NCBI GenBank assembly: GCA_020247395.1
Contig: JADCJC010000051.1
Location: forward strand, 1-46,845
DNA: 46,845 nucleotides
Origin: Rhodocyclaceae bacterium
GTDB lineage: Bacteria; Pseudomonadota; Gammaproteobacteria; Burkholderiales; Usitatibacteraceae
Direction: 5' to 3'
Made by a program: the position numbers and the translations under genes. This document shows, piece by piece, positions 35,801 through 45,031 of the stretch. The notes under the pieces are model-generated. The model was not told the DNA's origin. It ran no database searches and was given only the letters and a program-made list of their open reading frames with translations. How positions within the stretch are numbered: position 1 is the first letter of the stretch; every line of letters starts with the position of its first letter.

Positions 35801-37496
35801 CGCCGCCAATACGCGACCACGTGGTTCCCGTGTCAAACAGCAAGTCGCCATTGTCTTGTGTGCCGCCGATGATTCTGCCGCCGGCAGCAGATGAACCCGC
35901 ACCACCATAAAACTGGGTGATACCCAACTCGTTGTTCAGGTTTTGCCAAGTTGACGTACCGTTAGCGCTGGCCGAGAAAATATTCGTTGAACGATACAGT
36001 CCGCCGTCATTACCGATGTACACCACCGGATTAGTACCGGAAAAATTCGGCGGTGAAACAATCTGGTGGTGGTCTGCATGAGGTTGCGGCAAGCCCGGCC
36101 CGGCCGCCTGCCAAGTGCTGATCCGCGTAAAACTCAAGCCGCCATCAATTGAGCGGTACAAATCCAAGCCACCGATGACAATGTTTGACGAGTTCGTCGG
36201 ATCAACCCAAATCGTGTTGTCGTAGTCACCTTGCTGCGCCAGGTGTTTTGGCGATGACAAAAACGTCCAAGTTTGTCCGCCATCGTCTGATTTGTACACT
36301 TCGCCGCGCGAGCCGGAGGTTTGATCCGAGTTGTCCACCGATGCGTAGACCAAGCCCGGCGTTGATTTTGCCCATGCAAATTCAGAGCGCGCAGTGCCGC
36401 CCCGGCCACGAAGCGCATTGGTAAAGAACTTGGGGACGTCGGTCCATGTCACGCCGGCGTCGTTGGACACATAGGCGAACCCGCCGTTGCCGGATGCGAT
36501 GACGCGGTCCGAAACGTTTGGATCAAACTGAACGTCGAGTGTTACGCCAGTCTTTACCCGTGTCCATGTTTGTCCCGCATTGGTGGAACGATAAACACCG
36601 CCACCGTTGCCGGCAAGAACAATGTTGGGGTTAGTTGGGTGTATGCCGATTCGATTGGTCGTTACCCAGTCAGCCCCACTCGGATTGATTGCGGTATCGG
36701 TGGAAGTCGATGGCAGGAGATTCCATGTCGCACCGCCGTCGGTACTCTTAAACACACCGACACCGGCAAAGCCGGCGAAACTCTCACCAGTACCAGCGTA
36801 GACGATGTCAGGGTTTACCGGGTCAATAGCCATCGCGCCAATCGCGAGATTACCGCTGAATTCAGCCACTGGCCGGATAGTTTGACCGGCGTTTGTGGTT
36901 AGCCAGATGCCACCAGTTGCCGCACCAATAAAGAAGCGGTTGCTATTACGCGGATCGAACACAATGGCGCGAATTCGACCGCCGACATTTCCGGGGCCGA
37001 AGAACGTCCAACTGTTCTGGCGAATGCCGGCCGCCTTGGTCAAGCTCGTTGCATTTTCAACTCCCATCGCTCGGCGTTTGGTATCCGCAAGCAACCTCTG
37101 CGTCGACGTTGGCTGATTGCCATTGTCATCTGCATCCCACGTGCGGATGTACTCTTTTGACGGTGCGCGCAGCGCCTTACGGTTTGGGTCCTTGAGAGTA
37201 TTGCGATGCGCCAGCATGACTTTATTACGCTCGTCCCATGACATGGCGCACACTCCGGCGTTGTCAGTCTTGCCAAACTTTTTAATGGCGGCCAACACGG
37301 CCAACTCCATGTCGAGCGCCTTGGCGAGTGTTCTGTCGTCCGCCACCGCGAGCTTGGCACAGTCAACCTGCGCGAGAGCGCCGGTAGCCAGGGCGTTAGT
37401 CGCAGGCGGTACCTGGTGCGCGCATCCGACTAGCCAGACGATAGCGGCGACGAGTCCAAACTTGGTCGGGCGCGAGATGGAGACGGGAAATTGCAT
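32880..37496 (-). CDS. Giant multidomain lipoprotein: BNR/sortilin-like repeats, Calx-beta, FG-GAP repeats
   Basis: A 1538-aa surface or periplasmic protein. The N-terminus has a lipobox, LVGC, with Cys25 as the predicted lipidation site. Residues ~165-845 form BNR/Asp-box-rich beta-propeller repeats of the VPS10/sialidase type (recurring SxDGGxTW-like units, for example KSTDGGATWN and KSDDGGQTWT). A Calx-beta domain follows (~855-960; YTVSEGAGSASLSV, DDSIAEGAETF). Then comes a beta-rich region (~965-1105), a bacterial Ig-like repeat with GWTGC (~1110-1197) and six C-terminal FG-GAP-like repeats, each with a D-x-[DN]-x-[DN]-G-type loop such as DLDGDGFGDL. The Asp-box part could bind glycans or act as a scaffold; no hydrolase active site is evident. 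Function unknown. Confidence 0.9.
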   Translation of the reverse strand: MQFPVSISRPTKFGLVAAIVWLVGCAHQVPPATNALATGALAQVDCAKLAVADDRTLAKALDMELAVLAAIKKFGKTDNAGVCAMSWDERNKVMLAHRNTLKDPNRKALRAPSKEYIRTWDADDNGNQPTSTQRLLADTKRRAMGVENATSLTKAAGIRQNSWTFFGPGNVGGRIRAIVFDPRNSNRFFIGAATGGIWLTTNAGQTIRPVAEFSGNLAIGAMAIDPVNPDIVYAGTGESFAGFAGVGVFKSTDGGATWNLLPSTSTDTAINPSGADWVTTNRIGIHPTNPNIVLAGNGGGVYRSTNAGQTWTRVKTGVTLDVQFDPNVSDRVIASGNGGFAYVSNDAGVTWTDVPKFFTNALRGRGGTARSEFAWAKSTPGLVYASVDNSDQTSGSRGEVYKSDDGGQTWTFLSSPKHLAQQGDYDNTIWVDPTNSSNIVIGGLDLYRSIDGGLSFTRISTWQAAGPGLPQPHADHHQIVSPPNFSGTNPVVYIGNDGGLYRSTNIFSASANGTSTWQNLNNELGITQFYGGAGSSAAGGRIIGGTQDNGDLLFDTGTTWSRIGGGDGGYAAVDPSGNAAYGEYVYASIRRYGGAGSGYICNGITEGKKDEGGGTFCGPNATEQTNFITPFILDPNSPERMLVGANSLWVSDDVRTVAAPAWRAIKPPVTNPNSTRYINAIAVQNGNSNVIWVGHNASNATGLPTQIFKTSNGLAASPQWVNVAASGMPTSAVNRITIDPDNPDRVWVSYSGFSPDRLWVTDNGGASWRSISAGLPAVTIHDMKRHPTQRDWLYVGAANGVYTSENSGATWTSTNDGPNSVRVRELFWYDNFTLVAVTHGRGMFRVSALPENGVISFQSATYTVSEGAGSASLSVQRLGNIGGPASVSYTTTAGTATAGADYTTTSGTLSWPAGDGSTKVIVVPIIDDSIAEGAETFSVTLSNPVGTNLGTAVATVTIADNEQGVFPPNCVLPTTGWSIPPGATAGWLVATDSASEGICSLKSAPIGDNAKAQIAFTGNFIAGNVSFDRRVSSESTYDCLQFLIDGVAQNIGSNCSGASLVGASGDVPWGSVSLPVTAGTHTLTWSYVKDENTIEGLDAAWIDKLVMPLAGSTTATLTVTRSGSGTGTVSSSPAGISCGTACSTGFAGSPVVTLTAQPSNGSFFAGWTGCTSVTVTTCQVIVDAAKSVTATFSTIPAVSSLARRGGVDIDGQGRSALVVRAAGNNQLQAGRLVNNQFQWTTMADPGPDFRLIAALDFVGNGKSDLPMLRDNPALLNANGQGTAQFWTDFVGTSPVFLRDVKPAWDVQAVGDLDGDGFGDLVWRFRGQSANIDDQGVSYIWFTNGSSVTQVRKRGGAPLTWTLLGAADLNLDGAMDMIYVSPANAMRALMATPARTCANLSAGSLPTGFTALKLADFTGNRRGDVLVRNATTGEVRVISLNGAGLSLPAFTGDPDDQNASCTSSSLSLEQTVQTFTTTTDTTWTYLASGDFNGDGIFDIVWKRPDNTLVVWLMNANGAVPTILTNAGTAPTSTSPLSLQ

Positions 37497-37754
37497 GGGA
37501 ACCCCTACCGGTATAAGTGACGGCAGAATTCTACCGTTCCTTTTGCGCGTGTAAGTGTTTACCTAGCCATAAATTTGCGCTTGTATGCACCAGCGGGCCC
37601 CAAAAGCCCACCAGCTGGACGCGTCAATTTGCTGCGGTAAACCGCGCTTGATTCCAACAACGACAATTATTGCCGTTGAGCGGAAATTTGAGGGCTCCCT
37701 TCCCTGAGTATGCCGGAGAAGGTGGAAGAAGTGGGAGGTCAGCTACGGGGAGAT
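37497..37754. other. Intergenic spacer, nothing recognised
   Basis: About 258 bp between two large minus-strand genes. A GGGCCCCAAAAGCCC stretch near 37597-37611 could form a small hairpin after the oxidoreductase gene; there is no T-tract. No gene is supported. Confidence 0.4.
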
Positions 37755-40700
37755 CTAAAGCAGTACGCGCTCGATGCCGCCCTGATTCGCACGCCCCACA
37801 AACTCTGCCATCCAGTTCGGGCCAAGTACATGTTTGGCGATCTCTACGACAATGTAGTCAGCCGTAGTACTGCTGTCGTTGTCATATCGCGACAGGCCCT
37901 GCAAGCATGAAGGGCACGAAGTGAGTACTTTCACAGGCCCGCCAAACCCATCCGCGCGCAGCTTGTCGGCACCCTTGCGCATCTCTTCTTCCTTGCGGAA
38001 GCGAACCTGCGTGGAGATATCGGGGCGCGTCACCGCGAGGGTACCGGATTCGCCACAGCAGCGGGTATTCTCATCGACCTTATTCTCGCCCATCAAGGAA
38101 CCGACGACCTTCATTGGCTGATAAGTTTTCATCGGACTGTGGCACGGGTCATGATACATGTAACGCACGCCAGCGACTTGATCGAGCTTCACGCCCTTCT
38201 CAAGCAAGAATTCATGGATGTCGAGCAATCGGCAGCCCGGAAAGATTTTTTCGAATTCATATTTTTGCAGCTGGTCCATACAGGTGCCGCAAGAAACCAC
38301 AACTGTCTTAATATCCAAGTAGTTGAGGGTGTTCGCCACACGATGGAACAACACACGATTGTCGGTAATAATCTCTTGCCCTTTGTCGGCATTACCCGAC
38401 GCCGTCTGCGGGTAACCGCAACACAAGTAGCCCGGCGGCAGGACTGTTTGTACACCAACGTGATACAGCATGGCCTGCGTTGCCAACCCAACTTGGCCGA
38501 ACAATCGTTCGGAGCCGCACCCTGGAAAATAGAACACCGCTTCAGTATCGACCGTTGTACGCAGCGCGTCTCGAATAATCGGTACGACCTTGTTGTCTTC
38601 AATATCCAGCAACCCGCGTGCGGTTCTCTTTGGCAATCCGCCCGGCATGGGCTTGTTAATAAAGTGTATGACTTGCGATTTGATGGTCGGCTTGCCGACG
38701 GTTGCGGGCGGACGTTTGGTTTGAATTTGCGGAAGAAAGAACTTGCGCGCAATGCTGTTCGCGACCCGCTGCAATTTGTAACCCCAATCGATCATCAACG
38801 TTTTGGTGAGCTTGATGGTGGTCGGGTCGGTCGCATTCAAATAGAACATCGAGGCGGCAGCGCCGGGGTTGAATTTTTTCTTTCCTTCCTGGCGCAACAG
38901 ATTGCGCATGGCCATCGAGACATCACCAAAATCAATATCGACCGGGCAGGGATTCGCACACTTATGGCAAACCGTGCAGTGATCTGCAACGTCGGAAAAC
39001 TCGTCGAAGTGGCGCAGCGATACGCCGCGCCTGGTTTGCTCTTCATACAAGAACGCCTCAATCAGCAGCGACGCGCCAAGAATTTTATTGCGTGGACTGT
39101 AGAGCAAATTGGCGCGCGGTACATGTGTCGCACAGACTGGTTTACATTTGCCGCAGCGTAAACAGTCTTTGATCGAATCGGCGATTGCACCAATGTCAGA
39201 TTGCTCAAGGATGAGTGATTCTGCACCGAGCAAACCAAACGACGGTGTGTAAGCGCGGGCAAGGCCACCCCCCGGCATTAACTTGCCGGCGTTAAATCGA
39301 CCCAGCGGATCAACGCTCGCCTTGTAGTCGAGAAAGGGTTTGACTTCGTCGTCGGTCAAAAACTCGAATTTGGTGATGCCAATGCCGTGTTCACCAGAAA
39401 TCACGCCGTTAAGTTTGCGGGCAAAGGCCATGATGCGCGCCACGGCTTGATTCGCTTCTTGCAACATACCGTAGTCGTCGGAATTCACCGGAATATTGGT
39501 ATGAACGTTGCCGTCGCCGGCATGCATATGTAGTGCAACAAACACCCGCGAGTGGAGGACCTCATTGTGAATCGCGTCGAGCCGTTTGCGGACGCTGGCG
39601 AACGTCCGGCCACCAAAAACCTCCCCCAGAGGCGCACGAATTTCGGTCTTCCACGACGCACGCAGGCTGTAGTTTTGCAGCGACTGAAAAATGGTGGTGA
39701 TGTTGGCGACACTCAAGTCGCCGGCGTCGATATTGCCAAGACCCGTACCAAACTGGGCCCCTTTAATTGGCAGCTTCGACATCGGAGCATCCAGGTTGTC
39801 GAGGTAAAACTGCCAGCGACCGCGAGTCTCGGCAAGTACTTGATGTGCATCGTCTATACGGGTGCCGACGATCTCGTCATGGGCGATATTTTCATCTTCC
39901 AAATCGAGCGGTAGTCTTCCCGATACAAACTCGGACAATCGATCGATCAGACGAATTTTGTTTTTCAGCGACAACTCAATATTGATACGCTCAATACCCT
40001 CGGAATAGTCGCCGAGTCGTTCGAGCGGAATTACCACATCTTCATTTATCTTGAAGGCGTTGGTGTGTTTAGCGATCGCGGCCGTGCGAGCGCGATCCAG
40101 CCAGAATTTCTTGCGCGCATCGGCGTTGACGGCGATAAACCCCTCGCCGTGCCGTGCGTTGGCCAGGCGCACTATCTGACTCGCGGCTTCCATTACCGCG
40201 TTCTCATCGTCCGATACGATGTCACCGATCAGTACCATCTTTGGGCGCTGATTCCTTCTCGACTTGGTCGCGTAACCCACCGCCTTCAGGTAGCGCTCGT
40301 CAAGATGCTCCAAGCCCGCCAGCACGGCGTTTGGGTGTCGGTCGATGAAGTTTTTGATTTCGACTATGGACGGTACTGCCTCTTTGACCTGGCCGAAAAA
40401 TTCCAAACATACCGTGCGAATGTGTTTCGGCATGCGATGCAGAATGAATCGGCTCGATGTGATGATGCCGTCGCAACCTTCTTTTTGAACGCCCGGTAGC
40501 CCCGATAAAAATTTGTCAGTCACGTCTTTGCCGAGACCGGTTTTGCGGAAAGACGGGCCCGGGATGGCAAGCGTCTTTTGCTCCTTGATGTTTTTTCCCG
40601 ACTCATCGAATGTGGTCACACGAAATGTCGCGACAGGAACATCGTGAATCTTGCCCAGATTATGGTCAAGCCGCTCGACTTCCATCCACAGCCCGTCAGG

Positions 40701-41759
40701 CGTAACCATCCGCCACGAAGCAAGATTGTCGAGCGCGGTTCCCCACAACACCGCCTTCTTGCCTCCGGCATTCATGGCAATATTGCCGCCGATACAGGAG
40801 GCTTCGGCGGATGTCGGATCACAAGCCCAAACCAAGCCCGCCGCATCGGCCGCCTCCATAGCGCGTTTGGTGACGACGCCTGCCTCACAGCGGATGGTGG
40901 CGACCGCGTCGCTGACGCCGGGCAGGGCGATGCGCTCCACGGCCCCCAGGGCGTCCAGCTTCTCAGTGTTGATAACGGCTGAATTTTTGGTCAGCGGAAT
41001 GGTGCCACCGGTATAGCCGGTTCCACCACCGCGCGGAATGATGGTCAATTTGAGCTCGATCAAGGCACGCACGATCAGCGCAACTTCCTCTTCGCTGTCA
41101 GGGTAGACCACCACAAACGGATATTCGACGCGCCAGTCGGTCGCATCCGTCACATGCGAAACCCGCGCCAGCCCGTCGAAGGCGATGTTGTCGCGGCGCG
41201 TGACCTTGGCCAGTCGCCGCTCTACTTTCTTGCGCAGATCCCACGTATCGCGGAATTCCCGCTCGAACTGATCTACCGCCGCATATGCGCGCTGCAGCAG
41301 GCCGATCACCTTGTTGGATTTCAGCTCCCGGTCGCCGTCTGACGCACCGTCCTCCGCTGTACCGTCGTCATCGTGCAGGTCAGTCTGGCGACGTTTTTCA
41401 ATTTCGTGTAGGCGATGGCGCATCGCCTCGATCAACATGGCGCGGCGCTTTGGGTTGTCCAACAAGTCGTCTTGCAGATAGGGATTTCGCTCCACCACCC
41501 AAATATCGCCTAACACTTCATATAGCATCCTCGCGCTACGTCCCGTTTTTCGCTGATCGCGGAGCTGGTTCAGCGTCTCCCAGGCGTCGGCACCCAACAG
41601 CCGGATGACAATCTCGCGATCCGAGAAAGACGTGTAGTTGTAGGGTATTTCACGCAGTCGGGGCGTATGGTGCTCGAACAACGTGCCGTCGTTGGAGGCG
41701 GCTAACGAACGGGAGATGGGGGCGCGTGGAACAGCAACGCTGGGTACGGGTGCAGCCAT
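37755..41759 (-). CDS. DUF3683 FAD-linked oxidase fused to Fe-S/CCG reductase domains
   Basis: A 1334-aa fused oxidoreductase. In order: a DUF3683 N-terminal region (~25-200); an FAD-binding domain of the GlcD/vanillyl-alcohol-oxidase type (~210-360; [13 protein letters not shown]); FAD-linked oxidase C-terminal domain (~400-840; [15 protein letters not shown]); two 4Fe-4S motifs, [11 protein letters not shown] (~866) and [12 protein letters not shown] (~920); and two CCG (cysteine-rich) domains (~1070-1290; [27 protein letters not shown]). The layout resembles a fusion of GlcD with GlcF or D-lactate dehydrogenase with its electron-transfer subunit, so it probably oxidises a 2-hydroxyacid and passes electrons to the quinone pool; the substrate is inferred only. 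It is divergent from hemC. Confidence 0.9.
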   Translation of the reverse strand: MAAPVPSVAVPRAPISRSLAASNDGTLFEHHTPRLREIPYNYTSFSDREIVIRLLGADAWETLNQLRDQRKTGRSARMLYEVLGDIWVVERNPYLQDDLLDNPKRRAMLIEAMRHRLHEIEKRRQTDLHDDDGTAEDGASDGDRELKSNKVIGLLQRAYAAVDQFEREFRDTWDLRKKVERRLAKVTRRDNIAFDGLARVSHVTDATDWRVEYPFVVVYPDSEEEVALIVRALIELKLTIIPRGGGTGYTGGTIPLTKNSAVINTEKLDALGAVERIALPGVSDAVATIRCEAGVVTKRAMEAADAAGLVWACDPTSAEASCIGGNIAMNAGGKKAVLWGTALDNLASWRMVTPDGLWMEVERLDHNLGKIHDVPVATFRVTTFDESGKNIKEQKTLAIPGPSFRKTGLGKDVTDKFLSGLPGVQKEGCDGIITSSRFILHRMPKHIRTVCLEFFGQVKEAVPSIVEIKNFIDRHPNAVLAGLEHLDERYLKAVGYATKSRRNQRPKMVLIGDIVSDDENAVMEAASQIVRLANARHGEGFIAVNADARKKFWLDRARTAAIAKHTNAFKINEDVVIPLERLGDYSEGIERINIELSLKNKIRLIDRLSEFVSGRLPLDLEDENIAHDEIVGTRIDDAHQVLAETRGRWQFYLDNLDAPMSKLPIKGAQFGTGLGNIDAGDLSVANITTIFQSLQNYSLRASWKTEIRAPLGEVFGGRTFASVRKRLDAIHNEVLHSRVFVALHMHAGDGNVHTNIPVNSDDYGMLQEANQAVARIMAFARKLNGVISGEHGIGITKFEFLTDDEVKPFLDYKASVDPLGRFNAGKLMPGGGLARAYTPSFGLLGAESLILEQSDIGAIADSIKDCLRCGKCKPVCATHVPRANLLYSPRNKILGASLLIEAFLYEEQTRRGVSLRHFDEFSDVADHCTVCHKCANPCPVDIDFGDVSMAMRNLLRQEGKKKFNPGAAASMFYLNATDPTTIKLTKTLMIDWGYKLQRVANSIARKFFLPQIQTKRPPATVGKPTIKSQVIHFINKPMPGGLPKRTARGLLDIEDNKVVPIIRDALRTTVDTEAVFYFPGCGSERLFGQVGLATQAMLYHVGVQTVLPPGYLCCGYPQTASGNADKGQEIITDNRVLFHRVANTLNYLDIKTVVVSCGTCMDQLQKYEFEKIFPGCRLLDIHEFLLEKGVKLDQVAGVRYMYHDPCHSPMKTYQPMKVVGSLMGENKVDENTRCCGESGTLAVTRPDISTQVRFRKEEEMRKGADKLRADGFGGPVKVLTSCPSCLQGLSRYDNDSSTTADYIVVEIAKHVLGPNWMAEFVGRANQGGIERVLL

Positions 41760-42166
41760 AACAACGATGACCTTTGTGGATGCGAAATTGCATTCGTCAA
41801 TGGATTTTATCGCAGCGCAACATGAGGGCGCTGGCTTTGGGTGGCAATCTCCCGCGTGCTAACATTTCTGACGCAATTTCGAAAATTGTTCAAACCGTAG
41901 ACGCGCTGCGACACGGGCTGTTATGCGCCCAACAGTTGCAGTGTGCGTCGCAGTTGTCATATTCGAGGCTATCAAGACTAACTGATAAAGAGCAACTGAC
42001 AAAACTCGCCTATTGGCGGGCACTTTCCGAAACAAATGGCCGAAACCTCCCGCCAATAGTCGACTTTACTGAAGCTCGGATGTATCTGCGTTCATCGGCG
42101 CATTTTTGCTTTCCGCAGCGGCTGCGCCGACTTTCCTCTTTTGTCCCTTTTGAACAACTACCACCA
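41760..42166. other. Divergent oxidoreductase-hemC intergenic region
   Basis: About 400 bp holding the upstream regions of both genes. It contains a nested stem (CTGCGAC/GTCGCAG enclosing CTGTT/AACAG, about 41905-41956) and a perfect 11-bp inverted repeat (42010-42059). An in-frame extension of hemC back to 41774 is open but has no similarity to hemC and crosses these structures; I reject it as coding. Confidence 0.55.
42010..42059. promoter_or_regulatory. Perfect 11-bp inverted repeat in the hemC leader
   Basis: CTATTGGCGGG at 42010-42020 and CCCGCCAATAG at 42049-42059, separated by 28 bases. The second arm ends 107 bp before the hemC ATG. It could be a paired operator or, in RNA, a long-loop hairpin. 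No T-tract follows. It matches no riboswitch I know. Confidence 0.4.
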
Positions 42167-43132
42167 ATGACCACCACCGCCCTTCGAATCGCCTCCCGTG
42201 AAAGCCCGCTCGCCATGGTGCAAAGCGAATGGGCAGCCGCTCAACTGCGCATGTTTCATCCGGGGCTTGAAGTCTCAATCATCGGAATGACGACCAAAGG
42301 CGACCAAATCCTTGACAAACCGCTGGCCCAAATTGGTGGCAAAGGACTTTTTATCAAGGAGCTCGAAGTTGCAATCGAGGAAGATCGTGCCGACATCGCT
42401 GTACATTCGATGAAAGATGTACCGATGGTAATGCCGTCCGGTTTTTCACTCATCACCGTTGGACTGCGCGAAGATATTTGTGACGCGTTTGTCTCCAACA
42501 AGTACGGCAGCTTGGATGAACTGCCAGCAGGTGCGATTATTGGCACCTCGAGCCTGCGCCGCGAAAGTCAAATTCGTCATTTCTTCCCCGCACTCAACAT
42601 CGCGCCGCTGCGCGGCAATGTGAATACGCGCCTACGCAAATTGGATGACGGCGAATTCGACGCTGTGATTCTCGCTGCTGCGGGCCTGAAACGACTTGGC
42701 TTTGGCGCGCGTATTCGCAACACCCTCGATACAAATCGCTTCATTCCAGCGGTGGCGCAAGGCGCGTTAGGCATCGAATACGCCACCGACCGGGCGGATG
42801 TACCGAGACTATTGGCACCCTTCATCAACCCCGCTACGAAGGCGATGGTTGACGCTGAACGCGCGTTTGGCCGTCGTTTATCTGCGAGTTGTGATGTGCC
42901 GCTGGGAGCGATGGCGACGGTTGAAGGGGCGCGACTCTCGCTTTCGGGTTTTGTCGCAACGCCCGATGGCAGCCGACGCATTGCCGCCGTTGAAACCGGG
43001 CCGGTAGCCGATGCGGACGCGATTGGCGGCACGTTGGCCGAAAGGCTGCTCGCCGACGGTGCAGAAGGCATACTGGCAAGCCTACACAACCTCGCCGGGC
43101 GTACGCTCGCCCCGCCCATTGGCACGGTTTAG
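42167..43132 (+). CDS. hemC: Hydroxymethylbilane synthase (porphobilinogen deaminase)
   Basis: Condenses four porphobilinogen units into hydroxymethylbilane in heme synthesis. It starts RIASRESPLAMVQSEWA, the standard N-terminus. The catalytic Asp is in VHSMKDVP (about residue 83), substrate-binding Arg residues lie in SSLRRESQIR and RGNVNTRLRKLD, and the dipyrromethane cofactor attaches to Cys in SASCDVPLGA (about 242). ATG 42167 gives 321 aa, normal. It is the first gene of hemC-hemD-hemX-hemY. Confidence 0.97.
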   Translation: MTTTALRIASRESPLAMVQSEWAAAQLRMFHPGLEVSIIGMTTKGDQILDKPLAQIGGKGLFIKELEVAIEEDRADIAVHSMKDVPMVMPSGFSLITVGLREDICDAFVSNKYGSLDELPAGAIIGTSSLRRESQIRHFFPALNIAPLRGNVNTRLRKLDDGEFDAVILAAAGLKRLGFGARIRNTLDTNRFIPAVAQGALGIEYATDRADVPRLLAPFINPATKAMVDAERAFGRRLSASCDVPLGAMATVEGARLSLSGFVATPDGSRRIAAVETGPVADADAIGGTLAERLLADGAEGILASLHNLAGRTLAPPIGTV

Positions 43133-43149
43133 CCCCGTAGCGCGGCAAC

Positions 43150-43914
43150 ATGTCACTCAATGGTTTGGACGTCATTGTCACCCGCCCGCGCAATAGCGCG
43201 GAAGCGACCGTGAGGACATTAAACGCGGCGGGAGCGACGGCGGTGGCATTGCCGCTGCTAGAAATCAGTGCGCTTGAGGCGGCCAAGGTGCCGCTGGCAT
43301 CGCCGCCGGATGCCATCATTTTTGTCAGTAGTCATGCCGCCGAATATGGCGTACCGGAATTGTCGAGGCAGGGCATGATTGCCAACGCCGTAGCACCACA
43401 GGCAATTTACGCAGTCGGGCGCGCTACTGCCGGCCGCCTAGCTGCACTTGGTCTGGCGCACGTAACGACCCCCGCGAGCGGAGAAGATAGTGAAGCACTC
43501 CTGGCAGAACCGACCTTCGCCTCCCCCGCTGGCCGCAATATCTTGATCGTCAAGGGTGCGAGTGAAAGCGGCGGTCGGCAACTATTGGAAGATACACTCG
43601 TGCAGCGTGGCGCGATTGTTCATAACCTGGTGTGTTATCGGCGCGAACTCAAAACGCTGACTGCGGCGGAGCGACGGCAGCTCGCCGTCGGCGTACGTAA
43701 TGGCGCTGCGGTGCTGATTGGCAGCGTCGAGACGCTCGAGAGTCTCGGCAGCAATCTGGCGCGGGAAGAGTTGTCGTTGTCCGACGTGGCACATTTGTTG
43801 GTGCCGCACCAGCGGGTGGCGGGCGCGGCGACGTCTGCCGGGGTACGCCGTGTCTCGGTGGTGTCTCTGGAAGACAACAAACTGGTGGAAACCCTTTCCA
43901 CTCCACAGGCTTAG
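43150..43914 (+). CDS. hemD: Uroporphyrinogen-III synthase
   Basis: Cyclises hydroxymethylbilane with inversion of ring D to uroporphyrinogen III. HemD is poorly conserved in sequence, but the N-terminal LDVIVTRPRNSAEATV, the central AVGRATAGRLAALGL and NILIVKGASESGGRQLLEDTL match the family, and position directly after hemC (17 bp) is decisive. Length of 254 aa is normal. It ends 36 bp before the hemX start. Confidence 0.93.
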   Translation: MSLNGLDVIVTRPRNSAEATVRTLNAAGATAVALPLLEISALEAAKVPLASPPDAIIFVSSHAAEYGVPELSRQGMIANAVAPQAIYAVGRATAGRLAALGLAHVTTPASGEDSEALLAEPTFASPAGRNILIVKGASESGGRQLLEDTLVQRGAIVHNLVCYRRELKTLTAAERRQLAVGVRNGAAVLIGSVETLESLGSNLAREELSLSDVAHLLVPHQRVAGAATSAGVRRVSVVSLEDNKLVETLSTPQA

Positions 43915-43950
43915 GTTGCATCGACTGCGCGCATACGATTGAATAGCGAT

Positions 43951-45018
43951 ATGGATAACGAGTACGAGACATCTTTGAAGCCTTCCCCGGCACCGCGATC
44001 TGAGTTGATGAACTCACCGATTGCGTTCGCGTCGGCGATTGGCATCGCCGTTTTGGCGTTATTGCTGGCAATTTCGAGCTGGTATACCAGTATCAATGGC
44101 AGAGCGGAGTTAACGCAGGCGCTGGGTGGCAAAATCGCCGAAATCGACAAAAGCGGCAAGGATGTTGCAATCCGCAATGAGGCGCTGCTCCGCGACTTGC
44201 GCGATGCGCAGAATCGTGTGGCACAGCTCGAAGGCAAACTCGGCGAATTTCAGAGCCAACGTGTCGCTATCGAGGAAATGGCACGTGATCTCGCCCGCAC
44301 CCCGGAAGACTGGTTATTGGCCGAGATTGAACAAACCCTTAACATCGCCAGCCGCGAGTTGATCCTCGCGGGGAATATTCGAGCGGCCATTGTAGCGCTG
44401 CAAACTGCCGACCAGCGACTTTCGCGTGCAGAAAAACTGTCGGCAACCCCGCTTCGTCGTGCCATTACGCAGGACCTCGAACGACTGAAAGCCATTCCGG
44501 CGGTTGACACACAAGGGATTGCGCTCAAATTGGACAACATTTCAGCCTTGGCGTCGTCACTCCCGTTGACGGTGCCGACCAGCATGAAAGATCTGGAAGG
44601 ACTACGGCCGAACGGCCTCGCTGAGGCGGGGACAGATCTGCCGTGGTGGCGGCAAATCTGGCGTGACTTTGCACACGAGATGACCGATCTGATACGTATT
44701 CGTGAAATCGAGCCCAATGAGGCTTCGCTAATTACGCCGCAGCAGGCGATATTTGTGCGAGAGAGTTTGAAGTTGCGACTGTTGTCGGCACGCACCTCGC
44801 TGTTGGCGCGCGATGAGGCAAACTTCAAAGAAGACTTAAAAACTGCGCGGGAGTTGATTGCCAAGTACTTTGACCAAAAGGCTAAAGTGAATCAAAACGT
44901 GATGGCGAGTTTGAAGCAGCTTGCAGACAATTCGGTCTCGATTACGACGCCAGACATCGTGCAGAGCTTAAATGCTGTTCGTGCGGCGAGAGCGGCGCGC
45001 GAGCGACCCGGCCGTTAA
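43951..45018 (+). CDS. hemX: HemX, uroporphyrinogen-III C-methyltransferase-like membrane protein
   Basis: A single-pass inner-membrane protein encoded in hemCDXY operons. The N-terminus is cytosolic and short; a membrane helix (FASAIGIAVLALLLAISSW, residues ~28-47) is followed by a coiled-coil stretch (~55-115, rich in Glu/Lys/Gln) and the HemX domain (LLAEIEQTLNIASREL and later). Despite the frequent annotation, no SAM-methyltransferase motif is visible, so its enzyme name should be read with caution. ATG 43951 is preferred over the TTG at 43939. Length of 355 aa. It lies 13 bp before hemY. Confidence 0.9.
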   Translation: MDNEYETSLKPSPAPRSELMNSPIAFASAIGIAVLALLLAISSWYTSINGRAELTQALGGKIAEIDKSGKDVAIRNEALLRDLRDAQNRVAQLEGKLGEFQSQRVAIEEMARDLARTPEDWLLAEIEQTLNIASRELILAGNIRAAIVALQTADQRLSRAEKLSATPLRRAITQDLERLKAIPAVDTQGIALKLDNISALASSLPLTVPTSMKDLEGLRPNGLAEAGTDLPWWRQIWRDFAHEMTDLIRIREIEPNEASLITPQQAIFVRESLKLRLLSARTSLLARDEANFKEDLKTARELIAKYFDQKAKVNQNVMASLKQLADNSVSITTPDIVQSLNAVRAARAARERPGR

Positions 45019-45031
45019 GCGTGGTGGCGTG

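Noticed and set aside
38139-39161. 340-codon plus-strand frame
   Set aside because: It lies entirely antisense to the Fe-S/CCG part of the oxidoreductase, whose cysteine motifs prove the minus-strand reading; no similarity in the plus frame.
41774-42166. N-terminal extension of hemC by 131 codons
   Set aside because: The frame is open but has no similarity to HemC, crosses two inverted repeats, and family similarity begins right after ATG 42167.
43951-45018. Uroporphyrinogen-III methyltransferase activity for HemX
   Set aside because: No SAM-binding motif is visible; the protein is a single-pass membrane protein with a coiled coil, so the enzyme name is probably inherited from old annotation.
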